From the NCBI RefSeq assembly GCF_004310295.1, contig NZ_SISB01000024.1:1-64000 (forward strand): 64,000 bases of DNA. The letters run 5' to 3'. Each line of letters opens with the position of its first letter. Position 1 is the stretch's first letter. This document shows positions 35,542 through 45,119 of the stretch, in pieces. Below the pieces are notes generated by a model. It made no database searches. It was not told the DNA's origin and saw only the letters and a program-made list of their open reading frames with translations. Position numbers and translations under genes: made by a program. Origin of the DNA: Pseudomonas sp. BGI-2 (lineage in GTDB: Bacteria; Pseudomonadota; Gammaproteobacteria; Pseudomonadales; Pseudomonadaceae).

Positions 35542-37864
35542 ACGCAGGCTTCCGTGGCTGTTTCTGATCCTGCTGCTGGCGGTGCTCGCGCTCGCCGGTT
35601 GGCAATGGCGTGACGGCGCACCGCTGTCGGCCAACCTGATGGACCTGGTGCCGGGCACGGCGCCAGACGCGCTGGAACTGCGCGCCGAACAACGCATGCA
35701 AGAACCGCTGAACCGCGAAATGCTGGTGCTGGTTGGCCATAAGGATCGACCGCAAGCCGTCGCCATGGCGCAGAAACTGGGCGAGCAGTGGCAGGCCAGT
35801 GGTTTGTTCGAGAAGGTTCAGTGGAACCTGCAAGCCGACTTACCCGCGCTGCGCACGCAACTGCTGCAGGGCCGATTGGCGATGCTCTCGGCGATGGACC
35901 GGCAGCAACTGATCGAACATCCCGACGCCTTTATCCAGCAACGCGTGCAAGCGCTGTTCGATCCGTTTACCGGTTTCAGCCTGGTGCCGAGCCAGGATGA
36001 CTGGCTGGGCCTGACCGGGCGCATCCAGAACAGCCAGCCGCAACACGGCGCCGTGCAACTGGACATCGGCAGCGGTGCACTGGTCGCCGATGCCGACGGC
36101 AAGAGCTGGGTGTTGCTGCGGGCAAAAACCACCGGCAACGCCTTCGACATGAGCCTGCCGCTGCAAGTGGCGGACTTGCTCGAACACAGCCGCGAAGAAG
36201 CGGCTCAGGCCGACGTGCAATTGCTCGCCGCCAGCGGTCTGCTGTACGCGGCCAACGGTCAGCGACAGGCCACCCGCGAGATGACATGGGTCGGAGGCGG
36301 CGCCACTGTCGGTATTCTGTTGCTGCTGTTGCTGGCCTTCCGCCGCTGGCGTGTCTTGCTCGCTTTCGTTCCGGTACTGGTGGGCATGCTGTTTGGTGCG
36401 GTGGCGTGCGTGGCGCTGTTCGGTCACATGCATGTGATGACGTTGGTGCTGGGTTCGAGCCTGATCGGCGTGGCCGTCGATTACCCGCTGCATTACCTGT
36501 CGAAAAGCTGGAGCATGAGACCCTGGAACAGCTGGCCGGCATTACGCCTGACCCTGCCGGGCCTGACGCTGAGCCTGATCACCAGTTGCATCGGCTACCT
36601 GGCCCTGGCCTGGACACCGTTCCCGGCCCTGACCCAGATTGCGGTGTTCTCCGCCGCCGGCCTGCTCGGCGCCTACCTGTCTGCGGTGTGCCTGTTGCCA
36701 GCGCTGCTCAAGGGCGTGAACCTGCGACCGGCGCACTGGCCGCTGAGTGTCTGCGAGTGCTTGCTGAACCTGCGCGAAGCGCTGCTCAAACACGTGAGTA
36801 CGCCGGTGTTGCTGGCGCTGCTGATTGCCTTCTGCGTCGGCGGTCTGTTGCAGCTCGAGAGCAAAAACGATATCCGCCAGTGGATCGGCGCTCCCCAGCA
36901 ATTGACCGACGAAGCCCAGGCCATTGCGCGCATCACCGGTTATCAGCCGACCAGCCAGTTCTTCCTGGTGCGCGCGGCCAATCAGCAGGAATTGCTCGAA
37001 CGCCAGACCGCGCTCAGCGAGCGGCTGGATCAGTTGGTCAACCTGGAAAAACTCAAGGGTTACCTGTCACTGAATCAACTGGTCAGCCAACCGAGCGATC
37101 AGCACAAAGTGCGCGACGCATTGAGCAAGTTGCCGCAGTTCTGGCAGCCCTTGCTCGACCTCGGCGTACCGGCAGAAGCACTGCAGGCCGAGCTTGCAAC
37201 GTTGCAGGCGCTGCCCGTCGAAGACATCGACGCATCGCTGGTCGGTCCGCTGGCGGAACCTTATCGCACTCTGTGGCTGGGGCCGACCGATGACGGCGTG
37301 GCGGCAATGGTCAGCCTGCAAGGCCTGAACAATCCTGCGCTGTTGCGGGTTCAGGCGCTGGACTTGCCGGGCGTCGAACTGGTCGACCGTCTTGGTGAAT
37401 TGAACAGCGTTTTCGCCGCGACACAGATCAGCGCGGCGGAGCTGAAACTCGCCTCCTGCGTGTTGATCGTGCTGGTGCTGATCCTGCCCTTTGGTTTCGG
37501 TGGTGCGTTGCGCATCGTCTCGCTGCCCTTGCTCGCCGCCCTGTGCAGCCTCGCCAGCCTTGGCTGGATGGGGCAACCGCTGACGCTGTTCAGCCTGTTT
37601 GGCCTGTTGCTGGTGACGGCGATCAGCGTCGATTACGCGATCCTCATGCGCGAACAGGTCGGCGGCGCCGCCGTAAGCCTGCTGGGCACCTTGCTGGCCG
37701 CGGTGACCACGTGGCTGTCGTTCGGTTTGTTGGCGGTGTCCAGCACGCCGGCGGTGAGCAACTTCGGTCTGTCGGTGAGCCTCGGCCTGGCCTTCAGCTT
37801 CATCCTTGCGCCGTGGGCCGGCCGCCGGGTGCATGCCGCCGCCGTCGTGGAGCCAGCAGCATGA
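35525..37864 (+). CDS. MMPL/RND-type exporter of the aryl polyene (ApeM type)
   Basis: 779-aa membrane protein with two repeated halves. Each half has one helix, a large periplasmic domain and five clustered helices. Landmarks are VLGSSLIGVAVDYPLHYLSK in the first half and LLLVTAISVDYAILMREQ in the second. It likely moves the polyene lipid across the inner membrane. Overlaps the LolA-like gene (17 bp) and the antiporter gene (4 bp). Confidence 0.92.
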   Translation: MTLPSERRLPWLFLILLLAVLALAGWQWRDGAPLSANLMDLVPGTAPDALELRAEQRMQEPLNREMLVLVGHKDRPQAVAMAQKLGEQWQASGLFEKVQWNLQADLPALRTQLLQGRLAMLSAMDRQQLIEHPDAFIQQRVQALFDPFTGFSLVPSQDDWLGLTGRIQNSQPQHGAVQLDIGSGALVADADGKSWVLLRAKTTGNAFDMSLPLQVADLLEHSREEAAQADVQLLAASGLLYAANGQRQATREMTWVGGGATVGILLLLLLAFRRWRVLLAFVPVLVGMLFGAVACVALFGHMHVMTLVLGSSLIGVAVDYPLHYLSKSWSMRPWNSWPALRLTLPGLTLSLITSCIGYLALAWTPFPALTQIAVFSAAGLLGAYLSAVCLLPALLKGVNLRPAHWPLSVCECLLNLREALLKHVSTPVLLALLIAFCVGGLLQLESKNDIRQWIGAPQQLTDEAQAIARITGYQPTSQFFLVRAANQQELLERQTALSERLDQLVNLEKLKGYLSLNQLVSQPSDQHKVRDALSKLPQFWQPLLDLGVPAEALQAELATLQALPVEDIDASLVGPLAEPYRTLWLGPTDDGVAAMVSLQGLNNPALLRVQALDLPGVELVDRLGELNSVFAATQISAAELKLASCVLIVLVLILPFGFGGALRIVSLPLLAALCSLASLGWMGQPLTLFSLFGLLLVTAISVDYAILMREQVGGAAVSLLGTLLAAVTTWLSFGLLAVSSTPAVSNFGLSVSLGLAFSFILAPWAGRRVHAAAVVEPAA

Positions 37865-39021
37865 TGATTGCCCTGTTTTGGCTGATGGCCCTGGCGATGT
37901 TTGCCGTAGCCACCCGCGTGGGTCGGCACTTTGGCCTGATCCCGATCGTCAGCCAGTTGCTGCTGGCGACCTTCGGCCTGCCGTTGCTGATGTACTTCTG
38001 GATCGAGCCGGGCTGGCAGCTCAGTGGCGCCGAACTGATCTCGCCAGTGTGGCTGAAAAACCTCTACAGCCTCGCTTTTGCCTTGTTGCTGGGGCACATT
38101 CTCAGCGACGTGATTGACCTGCGGCTGGATCGCCAGAGCCTGAAAATCGCCCTGCCGAGTTTCTCCATTCCGTTCACCTGCGGGCTCGTCACGTCGGTCT
38201 GGCTGTTGCCGCCGCAACCGTGGATCAGTTCGCTGGCGGTCGGTCTGGTGTTCGCCATTACCGCCATTCCGGTGTTGTTTTTGTACCTGCGACACATCAA
38301 CTACCCACCCGACGCCACCCGGCGCCTGGTGCAAACCGCGATTCTCATCGACCTGACGTGCTGGACGCTGTTCGGCTTCGCTCAGGGCAGCCTGCACCTG
38401 AGCAGTCTGTTGCTGCCGCTGGTTGGCGCCTGTCTGCCGGTGCTGTTGCGCCTGTTGGGTATGCGTCAACGGTTGCTGCACAGCGGCTGCTTCTTCGCGC
38501 TGCTGGTGGTCGCTGAACACTTCAAGCTCAACGCACTGATTTTCGGCATCGGTTACCTGCTGTGCATGGCCGCGCTGAAAGTGCCGCTGGTGTTGCCGTT
38601 GCCGGCGATCTGGATGAGCCGTCTACAGTCGTGGATCGCCATTCCGCTGATCCTCACCTTCGGCATCGTGCAGATCAATGTCCACGCCGCCATGGCCAGT
38701 CTCGGCTGGGTACAATTGGCAGCGCTGCTGCTGATGCCGATTGCCAGCAAACTGCTGGGCAACTGGCTCGGTCTCGGCTGGGCTGGCGCCTCGTTTGAAG
38801 GCGCCAGTCGCTGGCGCGAAAGCCTGCTGCTGAATATTCGCGGTTTGAGCGAAATTGTCTTTCTCAACTTGCTGCTGCAACAACAGCTGATCAGCCCGGC
38901 GCTGTACTTCGCGCTGATGGTGATGGGCCTGATCGCCACACTGCTGCCGGCACTCGCTGGCATGCACCAAACCCCTTTGAATCTCGCCGCCCCGGCAAGG
39001 AGCCCCCGTGCCAACAGTTGA
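37861..39021 (+). CDS. CPA-type (Na+/H+ antiporter-like) membrane protein
   Basis: 386-aa polytopic inner-membrane protein of about 11-12 helices resembling the membrane half of CPA2 cation/proton antiporters, without a cytosolic RCK domain. It is locked into the operon by 4-bp and 14-bp overlaps, so it is probably part of the APE machinery. I know of no counterpart in the E. coli APE cluster. Transport of ions or of a pathway intermediate is open. Confidence 0.75.
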   Translation: MMIALFWLMALAMFAVATRVGRHFGLIPIVSQLLLATFGLPLLMYFWIEPGWQLSGAELISPVWLKNLYSLAFALLLGHILSDVIDLRLDRQSLKIALPSFSIPFTCGLVTSVWLLPPQPWISSLAVGLVFAITAIPVLFLYLRHINYPPDATRRLVQTAILIDLTCWTLFGFAQGSLHLSSLLLPLVGACLPVLLRLLGMRQRLLHSGCFFALLVVAEHFKLNALIFGIGYLLCMAALKVPLVLPLPAIWMSRLQSWIAIPLILTFGIVQINVHAAMASLGWVQLAALLLMPIASKLLGNWLGLGWAGASFEGASRWRESLLLNIRGLSEIVFLNLLLQQQLISPALYFALMVMGLIATLLPALAGMHQTPLNLAAPARSPRANS

Positions 39022-40255
39022 AATGGAACGTCGCCAGGTCGTCGTCATTGGCGCGGGTCCTTCGGGCGCCATTGCCGCCGCGCTGCTCAAGCGCAAAGGT
39101 CACGACGTGCTGATGATCGAACGCCAGCATTTCCCACGGTTCTCCATCGGTGAAAGCCTGTTGTCACACTGCCTGGATTTCGTCGAAGAAGCGGGCATGC
39201 TCGAGGCCGTGAACGCCGCCGGGTTCCAAATGAAAAACGGCGCCGCGTTCGCCTGGGGCGAGCACTACAGCGCCTTTGATTTCGGCGACACGTTCAGCAA
39301 CGGCAAGCCGACCACCTTCCAGGTCCAGCGCGCCGATTTCGACAAACTGCTGGCCGATCAGGCTGCGCTGCAAGGCGTCGACGTTCGTTATGGCGAAGCC
39401 ATCGTCAGCGCCGATTTCGACCTGCCGAAGCCGCAGCTCGATGTGCTTCGCGAGGATGGCAGCCAGTACCGCGTCGAAGCTGATTTCGTGCTCGATGCCA
39501 GCGGCTACGGTCGCGTGCTGCCACGTCTGCTGGACCTTGAAGCACCGTCGAATTTCCCGGTGCGCCAGGCCGTGTTTACCCACATCGAAGACCATATCGA
39601 CAGCCCAACCTTCGAGCGGGAAAAAATCCTCATCACCACCCATCCGACCCACCGCGACATCTGGTTCTGGACCATCCCGTTCAGTAATGGCCGGTGCTCG
39701 GTGGGCGTGGTTGCGGCCGCCGAACACTTCGAAGGCCGCATGGAGAATCTTGACGAGTGCCTGCGCGGCTTCATCGCTGAAACCCCAAGCCTGGCCGGCG
39801 TCCTGAAAAACGCCGTGTGGGACACGCCGGCACGCACCATCGGCGGCTACTCGGCCAACGTCAAAACCTTGCACGGCCCGGGCTTTGCGCTGCTCGGCAA
39901 CGCCGCAGAATTCCTCGACCCAGTGTTCTCCTCCGGCGTGACCATCGCCATGCGCTCCGCCAGCATGGCCGCCGGCGTTTTGCATCGACAACTGCAAGGT
40001 GAAAGCGTCGACTGGCAGACCGAGTTCGCCGCACCGCTCAAGCGCGGCGTCGACACCTTTCGCTGCTACGTCGAAGGCTGGTACGCCGGGACCTTCCAGG
40101 ATGTGATTTACCATCCGGACAGCTCAGCGGATATCCGCCGTATGATCAGTGCAATTCTCGCCGGTTATGCCTGGGACGAGCGCAATCCGTTCGTCAGCGA
40201 ACCCAAGCGTCGGCTGCGCGTGCTGTCGGAACTCTGTGCAAGGGATGTCACATGA
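39008..40255 (+). CDS. Flavin-dependent halogenase-like oxidoreductase
   Basis: 415-aa FAD enzyme. It has an N-terminal Rossmann motif (GAGPSGAIAAALL, residues 15-27) and the GES motif (48-50). Lys76, in FQMKNGAAFAWGE, matches the catalytic lysine of flavin-dependent halogenases. WFWTIP (219-224) is an exact WxWxIP, the motif that separates halogenases from monooxygenases. The C-terminal FAD motif is in GNAAEFLDPVFSSGVTIA. It could halogenate the phenolic head group, as in brominated xanthomonadins, or act as a related oxygenase. Embedded in the operon by overlap with the antiporter gene. Confidence 0.85.
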   Translation: MPTVEMERRQVVVIGAGPSGAIAAALLKRKGHDVLMIERQHFPRFSIGESLLSHCLDFVEEAGMLEAVNAAGFQMKNGAAFAWGEHYSAFDFGDTFSNGKPTTFQVQRADFDKLLADQAALQGVDVRYGEAIVSADFDLPKPQLDVLREDGSQYRVEADFVLDASGYGRVLPRLLDLEAPSNFPVRQAVFTHIEDHIDSPTFEREKILITTHPTHRDIWFWTIPFSNGRCSVGVVAAAEHFEGRMENLDECLRGFIAETPSLAGVLKNAVWDTPARTIGGYSANVKTLHGPGFALLGNAAEFLDPVFSSGVTIAMRSASMAAGVLHRQLQGESVDWQTEFAAPLKRGVDTFRCYVEGWYAGTFQDVIYHPDSSADIRRMISAILAGYAWDERNPFVSEPKRRLRVLSELCARDVT

Positions 40256-40304
40256 GTGACTTAAGCGCTTGTTCGCGACGCACCCCCCTTGAAGGTAATG
40301 CCTG

Positions 40305-40787
40305 ATGATCCGTTTCCTGCTCCTGGGTTGCCTGCTGTTGCTGAGCGCTTGCGCCAGCCAGGCGCCGCTGCCCGAGCACACCCCGAACCTGTCGTTGCCC
40401 CTGCAATTGCACATCCAGCGCCTGGTGGCCGAGCAACGTCAGGACTGGGTGCTGGTGATCCAGCGCGAAGGCCCTGGCATTCGCTGGTCGATGATGGACT
40501 TGCTGGGCATTCCGCAGGCACGCCAAAAACTGATCGATGGCCAGTGGCAGGCCGACGGCCTGTTACCGCCCAACCCGGAAGCCCGGGAGCTGTTCGCGGC
40601 CTTGCTGTTCGCACTGACGCCCAAGGATGAGCTGTCGGGCAACTACCCCACCGCTTGGCAGCATGGCAAACAACGAACCTTGCCCTCGCACTGGGAAGTC
40701 CGTTACTCACAACCGATGAGCTTTGAATTAAACCTGCCCAAAGGTCCCCGGTATCAAGTCACGCCCTTGAGCGGGGACACGCCATGA
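40305..40787 (+). CDS. DUF3261 outer-membrane lipoprotein (ApeN type)
   Basis: 160-aa lipoprotein with signal sequence and lipobox LLSAC. DUF3261 proteins are hallmark members of aryl polyene clusters, presumably acting in outer-membrane insertion of the pigment. The ATG has GAAGG 9 bp upstream. A 49-bp gap separates it from the halogenase-like gene. Confidence 0.88.
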   Translation: MIRFLLLGCLLLLSACASQAPLPEHTPNLSLPLQLHIQRLVAEQRQDWVLVIQREGPGIRWSMMDLLGIPQARQKLIDGQWQADGLLPPNPEARELFAALLFALTPKDELSGNYPTAWQHGKQRTLPSHWEVRYSQPMSFELNLPKGPRYQVTPLSGDTP

Positions 40788-41980
40788 CCGCCTATCTGAA
40801 CGCCCTCGGGGTGATTTGCGCCCTGGGTCGCGACAAACAGGAAGTCGCCCGCAACCTGTTTGCCGGCGATTGCTCAGGCATGTGCAGTGAGTCCGGCTGG
40901 GTGCCGGAACGTTCGTTGCCGGTGGCGGCGGTGCGTGGCGAACTGGCGCCGATCCCGGCACAACTGGCCGAGCAAAGCAGCCGCAACAACCAATTGCTGC
41001 TGGAGGCAGCGCTGCAAATTCGCGACGAGATTGATCAAGCGATCCAGACTTACGGCCGTGATCGAATCGGTGTGATTCTGGGCACCAGCACTTCGGGTAT
41101 CGACGAGGCCAGCCGTGGCCTGGCCCATTACATCCGTGAACATGAATTCCCCGCCGACTACGACTATCAGCAGCAGGAGCTCGGCGCGCCGGCAACCTTC
41201 CTCGCCGACTGGCTGCAATTGAGCGGCCCGGCGTATGTGATCTCGACTGCTTGCACCTCCAGTGCCCGGGCGCTGATGAGTGCCCAGCGCCTGCTGGATC
41301 TGGGCTTGTGCGATGCCGTGCTGTGCGGTGGTGTCGACAGTTTGTGCAAACTGACGCTCAATGGCTTTTCGGCGCTGGAAGCGGTGTCCGAGCAGCGCTG
41401 CAATCCGTTTTCGGTCAACCGCAACGGCATCAATATCGGCGAAGCCGCCGTGCTGTTTCTGATGAGCAAAAAGGCCGGCGGCAGCCAACCGATTGCCCTG
41501 CTCGGCAGCGGCGCCAGTTCCGATGCGCACCATATCTCGGCGCCGGAACCGACCGGCCGTGGCGCCCTGCAAGCGATGAGCAAAGCCCTGAAACGTGCGG
41601 ATTTGCAGCCCGGGCAAATCGGCTACCTGAACCTGCACGGCACCGCGACCCAACACAACGACGCGATGGAAAGCCTGGCGGTCTCGGCCCTGTTCCCGCA
41701 CGGCGTGCCTTGCTCTTCCACCAAGCCAATGACCGGTCATACGCTCGGCGCGGCCGGCGCCCTGGAAGCGGCGTTCTGCTGGTTGAGCCTGAGCGCGAAC
41801 AACCGGGAAAACCACTTGCCGCCCCACGTCTGGGACGGCCAGCCCGACCCCGAGTTGCCGGCGTTGCAATGGGTGACCCCCGCCGACCGCCTGACGTCCA
41901 TTGCACCTCGCTATCTGATGAGCAATTCCTTTGCCTTCGGTGGCAACAACGTCAGCCTGATTATCGGAGACGCCCCATGA
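40784..41980 (+). CDS. Beta-ketoacyl-ACP synthase (ApeO type)
   Basis: 398-aa ketosynthase with complete catalytic triad Cys157 (STACTSS), His285 (LHGTAT) and His319 (TGHTLGAAG). Expected to elongate the polyene together with the chain-length factor encoded at the start of the operon. Coupled by 4-bp overlaps to the lipoprotein and dehydratase genes. Confidence 0.93.
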   Translation: MTAYLNALGVICALGRDKQEVARNLFAGDCSGMCSESGWVPERSLPVAAVRGELAPIPAQLAEQSSRNNQLLLEAALQIRDEIDQAIQTYGRDRIGVILGTSTSGIDEASRGLAHYIREHEFPADYDYQQQELGAPATFLADWLQLSGPAYVISTACTSSARALMSAQRLLDLGLCDAVLCGGVDSLCKLTLNGFSALEAVSEQRCNPFSVNRNGINIGEAAVLFLMSKKAGGSQPIALLGSGASSDAHHISAPEPTGRGALQAMSKALKRADLQPGQIGYLNLHGTATQHNDAMESLAVSALFPHGVPCSSTKPMTGHTLGAAGALEAAFCWLSLSANNRENHLPPHVWDGQPDPELPALQWVTPADRLTSIAPRYLMSNSFAFGGNNVSLIIGDAP

Positions 41981-42441
41981 TTGACTGGCCGCTCGCCGAA
42001 CTGCTGCCGCACGCTGGCGACATGATCCTCATCGATCAGATCCTGGCGTTCGATGACGAGCAGATTCACACCCGCCTTACCGTCAAGCCCGGGGGCCTGT
42101 TCAACCGTCCCGACGGCAGCCTGCCGGCGTGGGTCGGTATCGAGCTGATGGCCCAGAGTGTCGCCGCCTACGCCGGTTGCCATGCGCGCCAGCGGGGCGA
42201 TGCGGTGGCGCTGGGCTTTCTGCTCGGCACCCGTAAATTCGAATGCAACGTAGAACACTTCCCCGCAGGCACCGAGCTGACCATCCACGGACTGCGCTCG
42301 CTGGAAGACGACAACGGCATGGGCGTGTTCGAATGCCACATCAACGCCCCCGGCATTCACGCCACCGCCCGCCTGAACGTGTTCCGTCCGCCTCAGGCCG
42401 CGCAATATCTTCATGAATCTCAAGGAGCCAGCCATGACTGA
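41977..42441 (+). CDS. 3-hydroxyacyl-ACP dehydratase (ApeP type)
   Basis: 154-aa hotdog-fold dehydratase with LLPHAGDMILIDQIL near the N-terminus, as in ApeP/XanG-like dehydratases. It makes the conjugated double bonds; a second dehydratase domain is fused to the ligase at 29507. Coupled on both sides by overlap. Confidence 0.88.
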   Translation: MIDWPLAELLPHAGDMILIDQILAFDDEQIHTRLTVKPGGLFNRPDGSLPAWVGIELMAQSVAAYAGCHARQRGDAVALGFLLGTRKFECNVEHFPAGTELTIHGLRSLEDDNGMGVFECHINAPGIHATARLNVFRPPQAAQYLHESQGASHD

Positions 42442-43162
42442 ATCCGTATTGGTCACCGGTTCCAGCCGTGGCATCGGCCGCGCCATCGCGTTGCGTCTGG
42501 CCCAGGCCGGGCATGACATCGTGCTGCATTGCCGCAGCGGTCTGGCCGACGCCATCGCCGTTCAAGGCGAAATCCAGGCGTTGGGGCGCAATGCTCGAAT
42601 TTTGCAATTCGACGTCTCCGACCGCGCCAGCTGCAAAGCCATCCTCGAAGCCGACGTTGAAACGCACGGCGCCTATTACGGCGTGGTGCTGAACGCCGGC
42701 CTGACGCGCGACGGTGCTTTTCCGGCGCTGAGCGAGGATGATTGGGATGTGGTGATGCGCACCAACCTCGACGGTTTCTACAACGTGCTGCACCCGGTGA
42801 TGATGCCGATGATTCGGCGCCGTGCAGCCGGGCGGATTGTCTGCATCACTTCGGTTTCCGGGTTGATCGGTAATCGTGGCCAGGTCAACTACAGCGCCTC
42901 CAAGGCCGGTTTGATCGGCGCGGCGAAAGCGTTGGCGATCGAACTGGGCAAGCGCAAAATCACCGTCAACTGTGTCGCACCCGGCCTGATCGACACAGCA
43001 ATGCTCGACGAAAACGTGCCAGTGGAAGAACTGATGAAAATGATCCCCGCACAGCGCATGGGCACCCCGCAAGAGGTGGCCAGCGCGGTGAATTTCCTGA
43101 TGTCGGCGGAAGCGTCGTACATCACCCGGCAGGTTCTGGCCGTCAACGGAGGCCTGTGCTGA
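42434..43162 (+). CDS. 3-oxoacyl-ACP reductase, FabG-like (ApeQ type)
   Basis: 242-aa short-chain dehydrogenase with NADPH motif VTGSSRGIGRA (8-18), NAG at the usual position (VVLNAGLTRDGAF) and catalytic YSASKAG. It reduces the beta-keto intermediate during polyene elongation. The ATG at 42434 follows AAGGAGCC. Confidence 0.93.
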   Translation: MTESVLVTGSSRGIGRAIALRLAQAGHDIVLHCRSGLADAIAVQGEIQALGRNARILQFDVSDRASCKAILEADVETHGAYYGVVLNAGLTRDGAFPALSEDDWDVVMRTNLDGFYNVLHPVMMPMIRRRAAGRIVCITSVSGLIGNRGQVNYSASKAGLIGAAKALAIELGKRKITVNCVAPGLIDTAMLDENVPVEELMKMIPAQRMGTPQEVASAVNFLMSAEASYITRQVLAVNGGLC

Positions 43163-44388
43163 TGAAGCGCGTCGTCGTCACCGGCATGGCCGGCATCACC
43201 TCACTGGGCAGCGACTGGGACACCATCGCCGGCCACTTCGCGGCCAACCGCAGCGGCATCCGCCGGATGGACGAGTGGGATCGGTTCACCGAACTCAACA
43301 CGCGCCTGGCCGGGCCTATCGACGACTTCAAGGTCCCGAGCCACTGGACCCGCAAGCAACTGCGCAGCATGGGCCGGGTCTCGCGCCTGGCCGTCGGCGC
43401 GTCGGAACAGGCACTGGCCGACGCCGGACTGTTGGGTGACCCATCGATCAAGGACGGGCGCATGGGCGTCGCCTGCGGCTCGTCCACCGGCAGCACCGAC
43501 GAGATCAAGGCGTTCGGCAACATGCTGCTCAACTCGGTGGCCGAGGGGCTGAATGCCAACTCCTACGTGCGGATGATGCCGCACACGACCGCGGCGAATA
43601 TCAGCATCTTCTTCGGCCTCACCGGCCGGCTGATCCCGACGTCCAGCGCCTGCACCAGCGGCAGCCAGGGCATCGGCTACGCCTACGAATCCATCAAGTT
43701 CGGCCGCTTGCCGTTGATGCTCGCTGGCGGTGCCGAGGAGCTGTGCCCGACCGAAGCCATGGTGTTCGACGCGCTCTACGCCACCAGCCTGAAAAACGAT
43801 GCCCCGCAAACCAGTCCGCGCCCTTACGACAAAGGACGCGATGGTCTGGTGATTGGTGAGGGCGGCGGCATGCTGGTGCTCGAAGAGCTCGAACATGCGT
43901 TAGCACGCGGCGCGCACATCCATGCCGAGCTCGTCGGTTTCGGCAGCAACGCCGACGGCCAGCACACCACCCGCCCAGAGCAGGCCACCATGCGCCGAGC
44001 CATGGAACTGGCGCTGGAAGACGCCGGGCTGCAGCCGTCAGACATCGGCTACGTAAATGGTCACGGCACGGCTACAGAACAGGGCGACATTGCCGAAACA
44101 CTGGCGACCAGCGCGTTGTTCGGCGAGCACATGCCCATCAGCTCGCAGAAGAGCTTCCTCGGTCACACCCTGGGTGCCTGCGGTGCGCTGGAGTCCTGGT
44201 TCAGCATCGAAATGATGAATCGTGACCTGTACGTGCACACGTTCAACCTCGACGAGGTCGATCCGCATTGCGGCAAGCTCGACTACCTGCGCGGCGAGTT
44301 CCGCCAGATGAGCAACGAGTACGTGATGAACAACAATTTTGCGTTTGGTGGCGTCAACACCTCGTTGATTTTCCGTCGCTGGTCGTAA
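43162..44388 (+). CDS. Beta-ketoacyl-ACP synthase, FabF-like (ApeR type)
   Basis: 408-aa second ketosynthase with Cys164 (SSACTSGSQG), NGHGTATEQGDI and GHTLGACGALE. Its ATG shares one base with the reductase stop. It is the last core APE gene. Part of its 3' end is duplicated 5.9 kb downstream (50184-50264). Confidence 0.93.
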   Translation: MKRVVVTGMAGITSLGSDWDTIAGHFAANRSGIRRMDEWDRFTELNTRLAGPIDDFKVPSHWTRKQLRSMGRVSRLAVGASEQALADAGLLGDPSIKDGRMGVACGSSTGSTDEIKAFGNMLLNSVAEGLNANSYVRMMPHTTAANISIFFGLTGRLIPTSSACTSGSQGIGYAYESIKFGRLPLMLAGGAEELCPTEAMVFDALYATSLKNDAPQTSPRPYDKGRDGLVIGEGGGMLVLEELEHALARGAHIHAELVGFGSNADGQHTTRPEQATMRRAMELALEDAGLQPSDIGYVNGHGTATEQGDIAETLATSALFGEHMPISSQKSFLGHTLGACGALESWFSIEMMNRDLYVHTFNLDEVDPHCGKLDYLRGEFRQMSNEYVMNNNFAFGGVNTSLIFRRWS

Positions 44389-44417
44389 CCGAATTAATCA
44401 GGGTCAAGGAGACCTTC

Positions 44418-44864
44418 ATGCACTTCAAGAAACTCGCCGCTGCCGCCACCCTGCTGATCTGCGCCCTGCCGGCCGTCAGCCAGGCCCGCGACACACCGGT
44501 GTACCTGCCGTTCGACAAAGCCGTGGCCGAAGCCACCCGCACCGGCAAAATCGACGGCAGCGTGAAGTTCTACCTCGCCGGCAACGCGCCTGCCGGTAAC
44601 GTCACCGTCGTCAGCCCCGGCGCCGTGACCAACAAGAAAACCAACGCCTTCAACAAGACCGACGCCGTGGCCTGTGAATGGGTCGCGCAATCGGCAATTA
44701 TCAGCCTGCACCAGGCGGCGAAAAGCGCCGGCGCGAATGCGGTGACCAACATTGTCAGCTTCTACAAGAGCAATGAGCGCAAAGACGCCACGACCTATGA
44801 ATGCCACGCAGGGGCGATCATGGCGGGTGTCGCGCTGAAAGGGGATTTGGCGAAGGTTCAGTAA
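44418..44864 (+). CDS. Periplasmic protein at end of APE operon (often labelled excinuclease ATPase subunit)
   Basis: 148-aa secreted protein with a clear signal peptide (cleavage after SQA near residue 24). Homologues carry the misleading label excinuclease ATPase subunit; no ATPase motif is present. Two cysteines (AVACEWV and TYECHAG) may form a disulfide. Shares its C-terminal domain with the lipoprotein at 50291 (DGSVKFYLAG, AGANAV, GVAL-GDL). Start from ATG 44418 with AAGGAG. Function unknown; position suggests an envelope role linked to the pigment. Confidence 0.82.
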   Translation: MHFKKLAAAATLLICALPAVSQARDTPVYLPFDKAVAEATRTGKIDGSVKFYLAGNAPAGNVTVVSPGAVTNKKTNAFNKTDAVACEWVAQSAIISLHQAAKSAGANAVTNIVSFYKSNERKDATTYECHAGAIMAGVALKGDLAKVQ

Positions 44865-44878
44865 CGCCAGAATCGACA

Positions 44879-44906
44879 AAGGGCGCCTTACGAGGCGCCC
44901 TTTTTT
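44879..44906 (+). terminator. Terminator ending the APE operon
   Basis: AAGGGCGCCT-TACG-AGGCGCCCTT with a T6 tail, 15 bp after the stop. A similar hairpin in the same sequence context (GACAAAGGGCGCCTT) follows the paralogue at 51112. Confidence 0.9.
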
Positions 44907-45039
44907 GTTCCCGCACTTTGATCATCCCCACGCTTTGCGCTCGCTTTGCGTGGGAATGCAGCCCGGAACTCTCCGCCCCCCCCAGCAAAGCCCTGAGCGC
45001 CCTCCGGCAACAATATGAAATAGGAAATTTCAGCGCCTC

Positions 45040-45054
45040 ATTTCGGAAACGTCC
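45040..45054 (+). repeat. Left copy of 15-bp direct repeat flanking the bacteriocin cassette
   Basis: ATTTCGGAAACGTCC, exactly repeated at 46754. It lies 65 bp before the pyocin start. Confidence 0.75.
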
Positions 45055-45119
45055 TAACGCCAGCACCTGTGCCTCCCAAGTAGGTTCGAGGCTCCTCAGC
45101 CTCATACAGAAAAGCATCA

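Noticed and set aside
40252..40305. 17-codon ORF overlapping the end of the halogenase-like gene (MSDLSACSRRTPLEGNA)
   Set aside because: Too short and without recognisable features; probably just the ribosome run-through region before the DUF3261 gene, though translational coupling cannot be excluded.
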